39,433 nucleotides of DNA from Sphaerotilus hippei (lineage in GTDB: Bacteria > Pseudomonadota > Gammaproteobacteria > Burkholderiales > Burkholderiaceae_C), in assembly GCF_003201595.1 (NCBI RefSeq), contig NZ_QJJS01000026.1, positions 1-39,433 on the forward strand. Direction: 5' to 3'. The translations under genes and the position numbers were made by a program. The notes beneath the pieces were generated by a model. It was not told the DNA's origin. It made no database searches and saw nothing but the letters and a program-made list of their open reading frames with translations. Positions 8,075 to 15,752 of the stretch are shown one piece after another. Position 1 is the stretch's first letter. Every line of letters starts with the position of its first letter.

Positions 8075-9642
8075 GCACGACACCCATCGCCGCACCGACC
8101 GCCACATCGGGTGCTGTCCCCACCGCCCCGGCTGCGCCCCCCGGCCCCGTGTTCGGCCCCCGCCTGGCCGTGGGCATGGCCGGCATCCTGCTGGCGGCCA
8201 TGGTGGCCGGCCTGAACGCCCGCGTGCCCGCCCTGGCCCTGCCCGATACCCGCGGCGCCCTGGGCCTGGGGCCGGACGAAGCCTCCTGGCTCAGCACGGC
8301 CTACACCGCCGGTGAGCTGGCCGTCATGCCCTTTGCCACCTGGTTCGCCGTGACCTTCTCGCTGCGGCGCTTTCACGGCTGGATGCTGGTGAGCACCTTG
8401 CTGCTGGCGCTGCTGCTGCCCTTCGTGCACGAGCTGAGCTGGCTGCTGCCGCTGCGCTTGCTGCATGGCCTCGTGTCGGGTGCCCTGATTCCCATGCTGA
8501 TGATGGCCGCGCTGCGCTTCCTGCCCACGCCCATCCGCCTGCACGGGCTGGCGCTCTATGCCTTGACCGCCACCTTCGCGCCCAACGTCGCGCTGTGGAT
8601 CGCCACCCAGTGGCTGGACCGCCTGGTCGACTGGCGCTGGGCCTACTGGCACCTCGTCCCGCTCGGGCTGCTGGCCCTGGCGTTGGCGCAGTGGGGCATC
8701 CCCCGGATGCCGCCGGCCCTGCCCAGGCTCGGACAGGCCAACTGGCCGGGCATGGCCCTGGGTGCTCCCGGCCTGATGCTGCTCACCGTGGGGCTCGACC
8801 AGGGCCAGCGGCTGGACTGGCTGCAGTCCCCGCTGATCGTGGCCGCGCTGACCGCCGGGGGCCTGCTGACCAGCCTCTTCCTGCTCAGTGAATGGTTCCA
8901 CCCCGGGCCCTTCATCAAGCTGCAGCTGCTGGGGCGGCGCAACCTGGGCCTGGGCTTCGTGGTGTTCTTCCTGCTGCTGGTGTCGATGTCCTCGGGCGTG
9001 GCGCTGCCCTCGCTGGACCTCACGGTGCAGCACGGCTTCCGGGTCGAGCAGCTCGTGCCGCTGGGCCTGGTCGTCGGCCTGCCGCAGCTCGTGCTGGGCC
9101 CGCTCGTGGCGCTGCTGCTCTACCAGCGCCGGGTCGATGCCCGGCATCTGTTCGCGCTGGGGCTGGTCCTGATCGCCGCCGCCTGCTGGACGGCCGCGCG
9201 TGTCGATGTCGACTGGATGGCGCCGCAGTTCCTCACCGCCCAGATGCTCCAGGCGGTCGGGCAGCCGCTGGCGGTGGTCTCGCTGCTGTTCCTGAGCACC
9301 AGCGTGGTCCAGCCCATGGAGGGGCCGTTCGTCTCCGGCATCGTCAACACCCTGCGGGCCTGCGGCACCCTGGTGGGCGGGGCCTTCGTCAGCCACCAGA
9401 TGAGCGAGCGCAGCAGCTTCCATGCGGAGGTGCTGCTGGGCGACCTCGGCCGGCGCCTCGGCCAGGGGCTGGACGCCGCTGCCGCCATCCCACTGGGCCC
9501 GCTGCTGGGCCGGCATGCGAGCGTGCTGGCCGTGGCGGACGTCTACCGGATGCTGGGCCTGCTGGCGCTGCTGCTGATCCCCCTGGTGCTGATGCTGCAG
9601 CACATCCCTGCGCCGATGGCGACCCGGCCGACGGCCCCCTGA
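8071..9642 (+). CDS. MFS efflux pump, DHA2/EmrB type
   Basis: 523 residues with about 14 hydrophobic helices, the size and topology of the DHA2 (14-TM) drug:proton antiporters such as EmrB. A Pro/Ala-rich cytoplasmic start precedes the first helix at about residue 31. The segment FGPRLAVGMAGILLAAMVAGLNARV and the SWLSTAYTAGELAVMP region correspond to helices 1-2. It is the inner-membrane pump that works with the adaptor and outer-membrane factor beside it. It is coupled to the upstream gene by an ATGA overlap. The substrate is unknown; aromatic or phenolic compounds are possible given the genome context but not shown. Confidence 0.85.
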   Translation: MSTTPIAAPTATSGAVPTAPAAPPGPVFGPRLAVGMAGILLAAMVAGLNARVPALALPDTRGALGLGPDEASWLSTAYTAGELAVMPFATWFAVTFSLRRFHGWMLVSTLLLALLLPFVHELSWLLPLRLLHGLVSGALIPMLMMAALRFLPTPIRLHGLALYALTATFAPNVALWIATQWLDRLVDWRWAYWHLVPLGLLALALAQWGIPRMPPALPRLGQANWPGMALGAPGLMLLTVGLDQGQRLDWLQSPLIVAALTAGGLLTSLFLLSEWFHPGPFIKLQLLGRRNLGLGFVVFFLLLVSMSSGVALPSLDLTVQHGFRVEQLVPLGLVVGLPQLVLGPLVALLLYQRRVDARHLFALGLVLIAAACWTAARVDVDWMAPQFLTAQMLQAVGQPLAVVSLLFLSTSVVQPMEGPFVSGIVNTLRACGTLVGGAFVSHQMSERSSFHAEVLLGDLGRRLGQGLDAAAAIPLGPLLGRHASVLAVADVYRMLGLLALLLIPLVLMLQHIPAPMATRPTAP

Positions 9643-9696
9643 TCCACCACGCTGCCGTCGCCATCCCTTTCACTCCCGCTACACCGGACAACGCCC

Positions 9697-10737
9697 ATGG
9701 CCCTCTCCATCCAAGCCCGATTGACCGGCGCGACCGTGCTGGTCGCCGTCACCGCCGCTGCGGCCTACGCCTACAGCCGCGGCACGTCCGACGCCTCCTT
9801 CCAGGCCACCGATGACGCCTATGTCGAGGCCGACTACACCCAGGTGGCCCCCCGCCTGAGCGGCACCGTCGACCAGGTGATGGTGGATGACCACCAGGCC
9901 GTGCAGGAAGGCGAGCTGCTGGCGGTTCTGGACGACCGCGATGCGCTGGTGGCCCTGGAGAGCGCCAAGGCCCAGGTGCTCAGCGCCCGGGCCGCTTTGA
10001 GCAGCCTCCAGGCCCAGCGGGCCCGGCAACCCAGCGTGCGAGCCCAGGCCCGCGCCACCGTCTCGGCGGACGATGCCGCCCTGGCCCTGGCTGCCGCCAA
10101 CCGCACCCGCTTCCAGGCCATGGCCCAGGAGGGCTCCGGCACGCTGCAGGCGCAGCAGCAGGCCGACGCCCAGTGGCTGATGCAACAGGCCCACCGGGAG
10201 CGTGACCTGGCCGCTCTCCAGGGCGTGGACCAGCAAAACGCCGTGATCCAGGCCGATGTCGAGAAGGCCCAGGCCGCGCTCATGGCGGCGCAAAGCAGCC
10301 AGAAGGCGGCCGAGCTGACCCTGTCCTACACCCGCATCACGGCGCCGACCAGCGGCGTGGTCGCGCAGCGCAGCGTGCGTGCGGGCGCTTATGTGCAGGC
10401 CGGCAAGCCGCTGCTGGCCGTGGTGCCCCTGAAGGACGTCTACGTCACCGCCAACTTCCGCGAGACCCAGCTGGCCCGCATGCGTCCCGGGCAGCCCGTT
10501 CGCCTCACGGTGGATGCCCTGCCTGGCGTGCGCTTCACGGGCCATGTGAGCAGCCTGGCGCCCGCCAGCGGCACGAGCTTCTCGCCGCTGCCGGCCCACA
10601 ACGCCACGGGCAATTTCACCAAGATCGTCCAGCGCCTGCCGGTGCGCATCGAGCTCGACGACACCCGTCCGCAACGCCAGCTGCTGCGCGTGGGCATGTC
10701 CGTGCGGCCCGAGGTGGACGTGCGCACCGCCCACTGA
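9697..10737 (+). CDS. HlyD/EmrA-type periplasmic adaptor
   Basis: 346 residues. One N-terminal membrane anchor (about residues 8-27) is followed by DDAYVEADYTQVAPRLSG, the signature of EmrA-like membrane-fusion proteins. Then come a biotinyl-lipoyl half-motif, a long Ala/Gln-rich coiled-coil hairpin (about residues 80-205), the second lipoyl half (TRITAPTSGVVAQRSVRAG) and a beta-barrel domain (VTANFRETQLARMRPGQPV). It links the MFS pump to the outer-membrane factor. A 54-base gap separates it from the pump gene, within one operon. Confidence 0.85.
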   Translation: MALSIQARLTGATVLVAVTAAAAYAYSRGTSDASFQATDDAYVEADYTQVAPRLSGTVDQVMVDDHQAVQEGELLAVLDDRDALVALESAKAQVLSARAALSSLQAQRARQPSVRAQARATVSADDAALALAAANRTRFQAMAQEGSGTLQAQQQADAQWLMQQAHRERDLAALQGVDQQNAVIQADVEKAQAALMAAQSSQKAAELTLSYTRITAPTSGVVAQRSVRAGAYVQAGKPLLAVVPLKDVYVTANFRETQLARMRPGQPVRLTVDALPGVRFTGHVSSLAPASGTSFSPLPAHNATGNFTKIVQRLPVRIELDDTRPQRQLLRVGMSVRPEVDVRTAH

Positions 10738-10761
10738 GCGCTGGCGCCAAAGGAGAACCGC

Positions 10762-11103
10762 ATGTTCGGCTACCAGATCACCTTCTTCACCCAGCAGGAC
10801 CGCGTGCATGGCCACGAGCCGCTGGCGCAATGGCTGCTGGCCCAGGCCGGCGCGCTGGGCATCCGAGGGGCCACCCTCAACGGCTCCTTGCAGGGCCTGG
10901 GGCACGATGGTCAGGTCCACGCCATGAACCTCTTCGACCTCGCAGACCAGCCCGTTCAGCTCACCCTGATCGTGTCGGACGCCGAGCACGAGCGCCTGAT
11001 GGCGCACCTGCAAGCCTGCGGCGTCCACGTCTTCTTCGTGCGCAGCCGGGTCGAGTTCGATACGCTGGGCACCCCTTCCTCTGCCGCCCCCGCATCGCCA
11101 TGA
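10762..11103 (+). CDS. DUF190 (PII-like) small protein
   Basis: 113 residues. The sequence GYQITFFTQQD, LGIRGATLNGSLQGLGHDG, ADQPVQLTLIVSD and VHVFFVRSRVEFDTLG fits the DUF190 family, which has a PII-like ferredoxin fold and is often encoded beside CrcB fluoride channels. Here it follows the efflux adaptor by 24 bases (AAAGGAG site) and overlaps the next gene by four bases. It may bind a small ligand and sense or modulate the pump; this is inference. Confidence 0.8.
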   Translation: MFGYQITFFTQQDRVHGHEPLAQWLLAQAGALGIRGATLNGSLQGLGHDGQVHAMNLFDLADQPVQLTLIVSDAEHERLMAHLQACGVHVFFVRSRVEFDTLGTPSSAAPASP

Positions 11104-11630
11104 GCACTTCCCGGCCCTCCGCTCCTTCGCCCCGGAAAGACCGCTGGCCACGCCCGGTCCGCCTCGGCGCCCTGTCGCTCCTGCTGGCCTGGCCCCTGCT
11201 GGGCTCCGCGGGCCCGCTGGCCGTGGGCGATGCCCTCGCGCCCCTGAGCCTGAGCGATCAGCATGACCGGGCCGTGCAGGTCGACGACCGGACGCGCCTC
11301 GTGGTCTTCTCTGCCGAGAAGCAGGTCAGCGAGATGGTCAGCCGCGTGCTGTCCGCCGCGCCGCCCGACACGCTGGACCGCCTGGGCGCTGTCTATGTCT
11401 CGGACATCAGCGGCATGCCGGCCATCATCACCCAGGTCTTCGCCCTGCCCAGATGGCGCCAGCTGCCCTTCAGCACGGCCCTGGCACGCGACGAGGCGGT
11501 CACGGCCGACCTGCCGCGCCAGCCCGGATGCGCCACCGTGCTGACCCTGCGCAACGGCGAGGTCGCCTCGATCCAGTACGTGATGGACGCGGCGCAACTG
11601 CAGCGGGCCATGGGCGTGCCGGTGCCCTGA
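11100..11630 (+). CDS. Exported thioredoxin-fold-like protein, last gene of efflux operon
   Basis: 176 residues. A basic N-terminus (RKDRWPRPVR) followed by LGALSLLLAWPLLGSAGP reads as a signal peptide or anchor. The rest (VGDALAPLSLSDQHDRAVQVDDRTRLVVFSAEKQVSEMV) resembles the start of redoxin/thioredoxin-like domains, but there is no CxxC motif; the single mature Cys lies in RQPGCATVL. It is therefore unlikely to be a normal disulfide reductase. The start ATG 11100 overlaps the DUF190 stop (ATGA). Function is unknown; the same fold without active cysteines is often found in uncharacterised periplasmic proteins. Confidence 0.65.
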   Translation: MSTSRPSAPSPRKDRWPRPVRLGALSLLLAWPLLGSAGPLAVGDALAPLSLSDQHDRAVQVDDRTRLVVFSAEKQVSEMVSRVLSAAPPDTLDRLGAVYVSDISGMPAIITQVFALPRWRQLPFSTALARDEAVTADLPRQPGCATVLTLRNGEVASIQYVMDAAQLQRAMGVPVP

Positions 11631-11719
11631 GGTCTGCACCCACCTCCTGCTGATGCGGGGGCGGCGCCGCGACGATGCCCGCCGTGCATCACGTTTCTGG
11701 GCCAGGGCCGGGTGGACAT

Positions 11720-11738
11720 GCCGCCCTGCCTGGGCGGC
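11720..11738. terminator. Short hairpin between convergent genes
   Basis: GCCGCCC and GGGCGGC flank TGCCT, a perfect 7-bp stem. It lies between the end of the efflux operon and the end of the reverse-strand AAA ATPase, where a bidirectional terminator is expected. The T-run is absent. Confidence 0.35.
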
Positions 11739-11740
11739 GT

Positions 11741-12928
11741 TCAATCCTCGTCCAGCGCCAATGTGCCTTGTGGTGACGCTGGAGGCCATCGTGAGGCGCC
11801 GACACGGTCCTTGTACCAGCGGTGCATGGCGGCATCTTCGACCGCGTATTCACCGCGGGCCGACTTCCAGACCAGAGCCGGCGTGCGTTGTCGCAGTGCT
11901 TCCAAGGCTTTTTGCGCTTGCTGCACGCTGACGGGGCGGCCCAGTGGCTCTCGGTAGAAACGCAAGGCCTCGGCGTCATAGGGGCGGAAGCGCGGTCCCT
12001 GGTCGAGCATGCGCCAAAGCACCACCTGCTCCGTGGGCTTGAGCCCCAGGTAGTCGGATTCCATCTGCGCTTCGTCCTGCGACTGCTGATCCTGCGCGGC
12101 CTGTTGCAGCGCGGGCTCGAACCGGCCGGTGTGGCTCGACAGGGGGCTGAGCACCGCCCCCATCGCCGCCATGAAGAACTGGGGTCGGTGGCCGAAGGCG
12201 GCAAACGCGGCCTGCAACGCGGCCCTGTCCACTGGAACCAGATCAGGCCGCTGAGCTTCCACCAAACCGGCCACATGGGCGATGAAATCGGTGTCCAGCG
12301 GCGGCAGCGCCTGGATCTGCGATCCGTAGAACGGTGCGCCCGCACTCACCACCAGGCGCAGCAGCTTGTCGCGATCAGAGCCGGACATCACCAGCATCAG
12401 GCTCACCTGGCCGGGTTGGTTCATCTGGTCGCGGGCTGATTTCAGCGCTGTCATGGCCGCCTCGCCGGCCTCGCTGGTCAGGGCGTGCTGTGCCTCGTCG
12501 ATGATCAGCGCCACGGGCTGGCCCGCAGCCTGCTGCAGGCTGCGCAGCGCCTCCACCAGGGTCAGTCCATCGACCTGGCCGATCCTGCTGGTGTCGATGT
12601 CCAGCGTGCCGGCCACCTTCACGCTCTTGAGGCCGGCCTTCCTGGCCGTGCGGGCCACCAAGCCCAGATGCGTTTGCAATGCACGGGCGATGGCTTCGGC
12701 GATCAAGGCGCCAGGGTCGCGGCGGGTGTCGGCCCACAGGTCCACGTACACCACCTCGACGCCCGCTTGCTTCAGGGCGGGTGCGAGGTCTCCCTGCAAG
12801 AAAGTGCTCTTGCCGGTTCGGCGCGGTGCAGCCAGGAACAGGCCGTTGTGCGCATCGCCCAGCAGCGAGCGCCCTTGCAGGGCTTGCACCAACTGTTGCG
12901 CCAGCGCCGTGCGGTGGTACGCGATCAT
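11741..12928 (-). CDS. AAA-type ATP-binding protein
   Basis: 395 residues. Walker A is A-P-R-R-T-G-K-S-T (residues 34-42) and Walker B is VALIIDEAQH, so this is a P-loop ATPase of the AAA/STAND type. The C-terminal third, with GLKPTEQVVLWRMLDQGPRFRPYDAEALRFY, looks like a winged-helix. There is no membrane segment. The start ATG 12928 has AGAGG nearby. A truncated PDDEXK nuclease lies just upstream on the same strand, which hints at a former two-gene unit, possibly DNA processing or defence, but no complete partner remains. Function is unassigned. Confidence 0.75.
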   Translation of the reverse strand: MIAYHRTALAQQLVQALQGRSLLGDAHNGLFLAAPRRTGKSTFLQGDLAPALKQAGVEVVYVDLWADTRRDPGALIAEAIARALQTHLGLVARTARKAGLKSVKVAGTLDIDTSRIGQVDGLTLVEALRSLQQAAGQPVALIIDEAQHALTSEAGEAAMTALKSARDQMNQPGQVSLMLVMSGSDRDKLLRLVVSAGAPFYGSQIQALPPLDTDFIAHVAGLVEAQRPDLVPVDRAALQAAFAAFGHRPQFFMAAMGAVLSPLSSHTGRFEPALQQAAQDQQSQDEAQMESDYLGLKPTEQVVLWRMLDQGPRFRPYDAEALRFYREPLGRPVSVQQAQKALEALRQRTPALVWKSARGEYAVEDAAMHRWYKDRVGASRWPPASPQGTLALDED

Positions 12929-12960
12929 GCGACTACCTCTTTGTATCTCGAGTTTGGATA

Positions 12961-12982
12961 TTTTATCTTTTGCTGGATAAAA
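12961..12982. promoter_or_regulatory. AT-rich inverted repeat upstream of AAA ATPase
   Basis: TTTTATC and GATAAAA flank eight bases in the AT-rich spacer between the nuclease remnant and the ATPase start. On the reverse strand it lies 33-54 bases before the ATG, where either an operator or promoter element would sit. The composition differs sharply from the GC-rich surroundings. Confidence 0.35.
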
Positions 12983-13006
12983 AGCGATAGTTTGATCGCC
13001 GAGGCG

Positions 13007-13201
13007 TCAGTGCCTGATCAGCTTGAAGCTCACTGGATGGCGGTGGCCGCTGATGCCGGGCACGGCCAACAAGGCCCATTTCAGCTTCTGATCGTCGTCC
13101 AGCGCAATGATCACGCCTGCCACGGTCTGGTTCGGCTCGGCGATCTGTTCTTTCACCTTGCCCATGTCGCGCAGGATCTGGCCGACCACCACGTCCGAGG
13201 T
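13007..13201 (-). pseudogene. C-terminal remnant of a PDDEXK-type (NucS/DUF91-like) nuclease
   Basis: The reverse frame encodes about 64 residues ending in FKLIRH. The part TSDVVVGQILRDMGKVKEQI, then GVIIALDDDQKLKWAL, matches the C-terminal half of PDDEXK nuclease-like proteins, which read (A/T)S-D-x-V-x-GQILRYMGWVKE. The catalytic half with the ExK motif is missing. Upstream the frame runs into the promoter region of the catechol dioxygenase gene and hits a stop at about 13281, so the homologous part ends near 13201. No ATG is available; only a GTG at 13192. I read this as a gene cut by the arrival or rearrangement of the aromatic cluster. Confidence 0.6.
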
Positions 13202-13220
13202 CCGCCGCGCGCCCGAGCCC

Positions 13221-13258
13221 CAACCATCCGGGTATGAGTCGCAGCCCTCAACGGTATT
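13221..13258 (+). promoter_or_regulatory. LysR-type double site of the catechol dioxygenase promoter
   Basis: Two GGTAT elements at 13231 (GGTATGAGTCGCAGC) and 13253 (GGTATTAG) are 22 bp apart. The same arrangement with matching bases between the elements lies in front of the meta-pathway operon (35067-35107). The left half of the first site is degenerate (CAACC instead of CATACC). A possible -10 TTATCT lies 17 bp after TTAGTC. This fits the recognition and activation sites of a CatR/BenM-like LysR activator. Confidence 0.5.
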
Positions 13259-13368
13259 AGTCCACGGCCGGCTCTTTCGTTATCTTGACGCCATGCGGTG
13301 GACACACCGGCCTGCCCTCGAGGCCTCTGCTGTCGACTGGAACACTTCCCCATCAAGAAGGAGACAAC

Positions 13369-14304
13369 ATGGCCATCACTGGCGTCATGCGACCCGGGCA
13401 CATCCAGATCCGCGTGCTGGATCTGGAGATCAGCCGCAAGTTCTATCGCGATGTCGTCGGACTCGTGGAGACCGGCACCGACCCGCAGGGGCGGGTGTAC
13501 TTCAAGTGCTGGGACGAGCGTGACCACAACAGCGTCATCCTGCGCCAGGCCGATCGGGCGGGCGTGGACTTCGTCGGCTTCCGGGTGTCGGACCGGGCCG
13601 CGCTGGATGGCTTCGAGCGTGCGCTGAAGGCGCGTGGCCTGGCGACGGACCGCCTGCCCGCCGGCGAGATGCTGGAGACCGGCGAGCGCCTGCGCTTCAC
13701 GCTGCCGTCGGGCCACGACTTCGAGCTGTATGCCGACAAGACCCACGTCGGCAACGGCCTGGGCCTGGTGAATCCGCCGCCGTGGGGCGCGGACGCCGAG
13801 CGGGGCATCGCCCCGATCCGCTTCGACCACTGTCTGCTCTACGGGCCGAACGTGCAGGAGAACAAGGCGCTGTTCACCGAGGTGCTGGGCTTCCGGCTGG
13901 TCGAGCGCATCCTGGGCCCGAAGGAGGCCGGCGAGCCGGAGCTGGCGATCTTCCTGTCGTGCTCGCACAAGACGCACGACATCGCCTTCGTCGAGCATCC
14001 GGAGCCGGGCAAGCTGCACCACGTCTCGCTGCGCATGGCGTCGTGGGAGAAGGTGCAGCGCGCCAGCGACATCATGGGCATGAACAAGGTGTCCATCGAC
14101 ATCGGCCCGACCCGCCACGGCACCACCCGCGGCGAGACCATCTATGCCTGGGACCCGTCGGGCAACCGCTTCGAGACCTTCGCCGGCGGCTACGAGCCGT
14201 ATCCGGACTGGGAGCCGATCACCTGGACCTTCGACGAGTTCGGCCACGGCCTGGACTTTCCCACCGGCAAGCTGCACGAGAGCTTCCTGGGCGTGGTGAC
14301 CTGA
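13369..14304 (+). CDS. dmpB: Catechol 2,3-dioxygenase (extradiol, meta-cleavage)
   Basis: 311 residues with two vicinal-oxygen-chelate domains. It opens catechol to 2-hydroxymuconic semialdehyde with Fe(II) and O2. The iron ligands are His154 (RFDHCLLYG), His217 (KLHHVSL) and Glu269 (NRFETFAGG), close to His153/His214/Glu265 of XylE. AAGGAGAC precedes ATG 13369 by five bases; the frame is open further upstream but without a ribosome site. It is a single gene here, facing the ferredoxin gene rather than being inside the hydroxylase operon as in Pseudomonas dmp. An LTTR double site precedes it. Sequence style is nearer to the TbuE/TomB/AphC type of betaproteobacteria. Confidence 0.93.
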   Translation: MAITGVMRPGHIQIRVLDLEISRKFYRDVVGLVETGTDPQGRVYFKCWDERDHNSVILRQADRAGVDFVGFRVSDRAALDGFERALKARGLATDRLPAGEMLETGERLRFTLPSGHDFELYADKTHVGNGLGLVNPPPWGADAERGIAPIRFDHCLLYGPNVQENKALFTEVLGFRLVERILGPKEAGEPELAIFLSCSHKTHDIAFVEHPEPGKLHHVSLRMASWEKVQRASDIMGMNKVSIDIGPTRHGTTRGETIYAWDPSGNRFETFAGGYEPYPDWEPITWTFDEFGHGLDFPTGKLHESFLGVVT

Positions 14305-14312
14305 GGCCGCCA

Positions 14313-14332
14313 GCCGGGCCGCGCGGCCCGGC
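14313..14332. terminator. 20-bp perfect GC palindrome between convergent genes
   Basis: GCCGGGCCGCGCGGCCCGGC is self-complementary over 20 bp and sits in the 39-base gap between the stops of the catechol dioxygenase and the reverse-strand ferredoxin gene. Position suggests a bidirectional terminator, though there is no T-run and little loop. Confidence 0.5.
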
Positions 14333-14343
14333 ACCGGTCTCCT

Positions 14344-14730
14344 TCAGCGCGGGTTCACCGGAGACGGTGAGCCCGCGTTCTGCATCACGGCCTTGCGCAT
14401 GCGGCCGAGCACGCGCAGGCGCAGGTCGCTGCCGGGCTGGATGCAGCAGGCGAGCACGCGGTGGGCCTGTTCGTCCTCCTCGCTGACGTGGCCGCGGCTC
14501 ATGACCCGCTTGACGTAGTCGCCCTCGATCACGGCCACCTTGCACACGCCGCAGCCGCCACCCCGGCAGCCCAGCGGGATGCCCCGGCGCCCCGAGCGGG
14601 CCAGCGCCGACAGCGCGGTTTCCTGCGAGGTGCAGGGGAAGGTCTCGCCGGTGTCCTCGACGGTGACGTGGTGCGGTGCGTCGCCAGCGGCGGTGGCGGG
14701 CAGGGTGGGCAGGCAGCAGGGAGCGGGCAT
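14344..14730 (-). CDS. dmpQ: Plant-type [2Fe-2S] ferredoxin, XylT/DmpQ-like
   Basis: 128 residues. The cluster motif is Cys55-x4-Cys60-x2-Cys63 (LGCRGGGCGVCKV) with the fourth Cys at 94-95 (LACCIQPG). XylT and DmpQ reduce the inactivated ferric iron of catechol 2,3-dioxygenase, so its place end to end with that gene fits. The N-terminus is about 20 residues longer than usual. AAGGA precedes ATG 14730. It is transcribed away from the LysR gene across a 102-base region and towards the dioxygenase gene, so it is not in the same transcript as its client enzyme, an unusual arrangement. Confidence 0.85.
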   Translation of the reverse strand: MPAPCCLPTLPATAAGDAPHHVTVEDTGETFPCTSQETALSALARSGRRGIPLGCRGGGCGVCKVAVIEGDYVKRVMSRGHVSEEDEQAHRVLACCIQPGSDLRLRVLGRMRKAVMQNAGSPSPVNPR

Positions 14731-14832
14731 GGGCAGTCCTTCCAGAACGGCATCGGATTCGGGGTGGCACGGCGGGTGCCGGTGGCGACGAGAATGAGGG
14801 CGGGCCCGATCCGGGCCGACGGACACGAGACC

Positions 14833-15735
14833 ATGGACCTTCGACAACTGAAGTACTTCCTCGCGGTCGCCGAGGAGCTCAACATCGGCCGGGCGGCCAG
14901 CCGGCTGCACCTCTCGCAGCCGCCGCTGACGCGCCAGATCAAGGCGCTGGAGGAGGAGCTCGGCGTGGAGCTGTTCGTGCGCATGGCGCGCGGCGTGGAG
15001 CTGACGCAGGCCGGCGAGGTGTTCAAGGAGGAGGCCACCAACATCCGCATGCTGGTGGAGGCGGCGGTGGACCGGGTGCAGCGCACCGGCGAGGGCAAGC
15101 TCGGCCGGCTCGACGTGGGCATCTTCGGCTCGGCGATCTACGACATCATTCCCAAGCTGCTGCAGGTGTTCCGCGAGCGCCTGCCGGGGGTCAACGTCGT
15201 GCTGCACACGCTCAACAAGGCCGAGCAGGTCGAGGCGCTGCGCCAGCGCCGCATCACGGTGGCCTTCAACCGCATGATGCAGCCCGAGCCGGACATCGGC
15301 CGCGAGCTGGTGGCCACCGAGGCGCTGTACGTGGTGCTGCCGGTCGAGCACCGGCTGGCTCGCCTGGAGAGCGTGCCGCTGCGGGCGCTCGACGGCGAGC
15401 CGATGGTGCTGTTCCCGAACGTGGGCCGGCCCAACTTCGTCGACCGGGTGCAGGACCTGTGCCGCCAGCAGGGCTTCGAGGTGCAGGTCGCGCAGGAGGT
15501 GGGGGACGCGGTGACGGGCATCGCGCTGGTGGCGCGCGGCTTCGGGCTGACGCTGATCCCCGAGTCGGCGGCCAAGACGCTGGTCGTCGAGGGCACGACC
15601 TATCGCCCGCTGGCCGACGCGCCGCAGGCGGTGGTGGACCTGAGCTGCTATTACCGGGCCACCGACCCGTCGCCGCTGCTCAAGTCCTTCCTGGCCGTGG
15701 TGCGCGAGTACCGCGCCGGCCAGCGGGCCGACTGA
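14833..15735 (+). CDS. LysR-type regulator, CatR/CbnR/AphT-like
   Basis: 300 residues. The helix-turn-helix is at about 18-37 (NIGRAASRLHLSQPPLTRQI), the S-Q-P-P-L-T-R-Q-I form of the CatR/BenM/CbnR aromatic branch, and IPKLLQVFRERLPGVNVVL opens the effector domain. Start ATG 14833 gives the canonical MDLRQLKYFLAVAEE. It is divergent from the ferredoxin gene and convergent with dmpP (17-base gap). In Comamonas testosteroni a LysR gene, aphT, controls the meta-cleavage genes of the phenol cluster. The ATAC-N7-GTAT box upstream of the meta operon and the related site before the catechol dioxygenase are the likely targets. The effector (catechol-derived or cis,cis-muconate-like) is unknown. Confidence 0.88.
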   Translation: MDLRQLKYFLAVAEELNIGRAASRLHLSQPPLTRQIKALEEELGVELFVRMARGVELTQAGEVFKEEATNIRMLVEAAVDRVQRTGEGKLGRLDVGIFGSAIYDIIPKLLQVFRERLPGVNVVLHTLNKAEQVEALRQRRITVAFNRMMQPEPDIGRELVATEALYVVLPVEHRLARLESVPLRALDGEPMVLFPNVGRPNFVDRVQDLCRQQGFEVQVAQEVGDAVTGIALVARGFGLTLIPESAAKTLVVEGTTYRPLADAPQAVVDLSCYYRATDPSPLLKSFLAVVREYRAGQRAD

Positions 15736-15752
15736 GGTCGGCGGCCGGGCCA

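Noticed and set aside
13153-14334. Reverse-strand open frame over the catechol dioxygenase gene
   Set aside because: It is antisense to a dioxygenase with all iron ligands and has no recognisable fold.
14766-14780. GGCAC...GTGCC upstream of the ferredoxin gene as sigma-54 promoter
   Set aside because: GG and GC are ten bases apart on the reverse strand, but the -12 is GTGCC and the match may just reflect a small inverted repeat.
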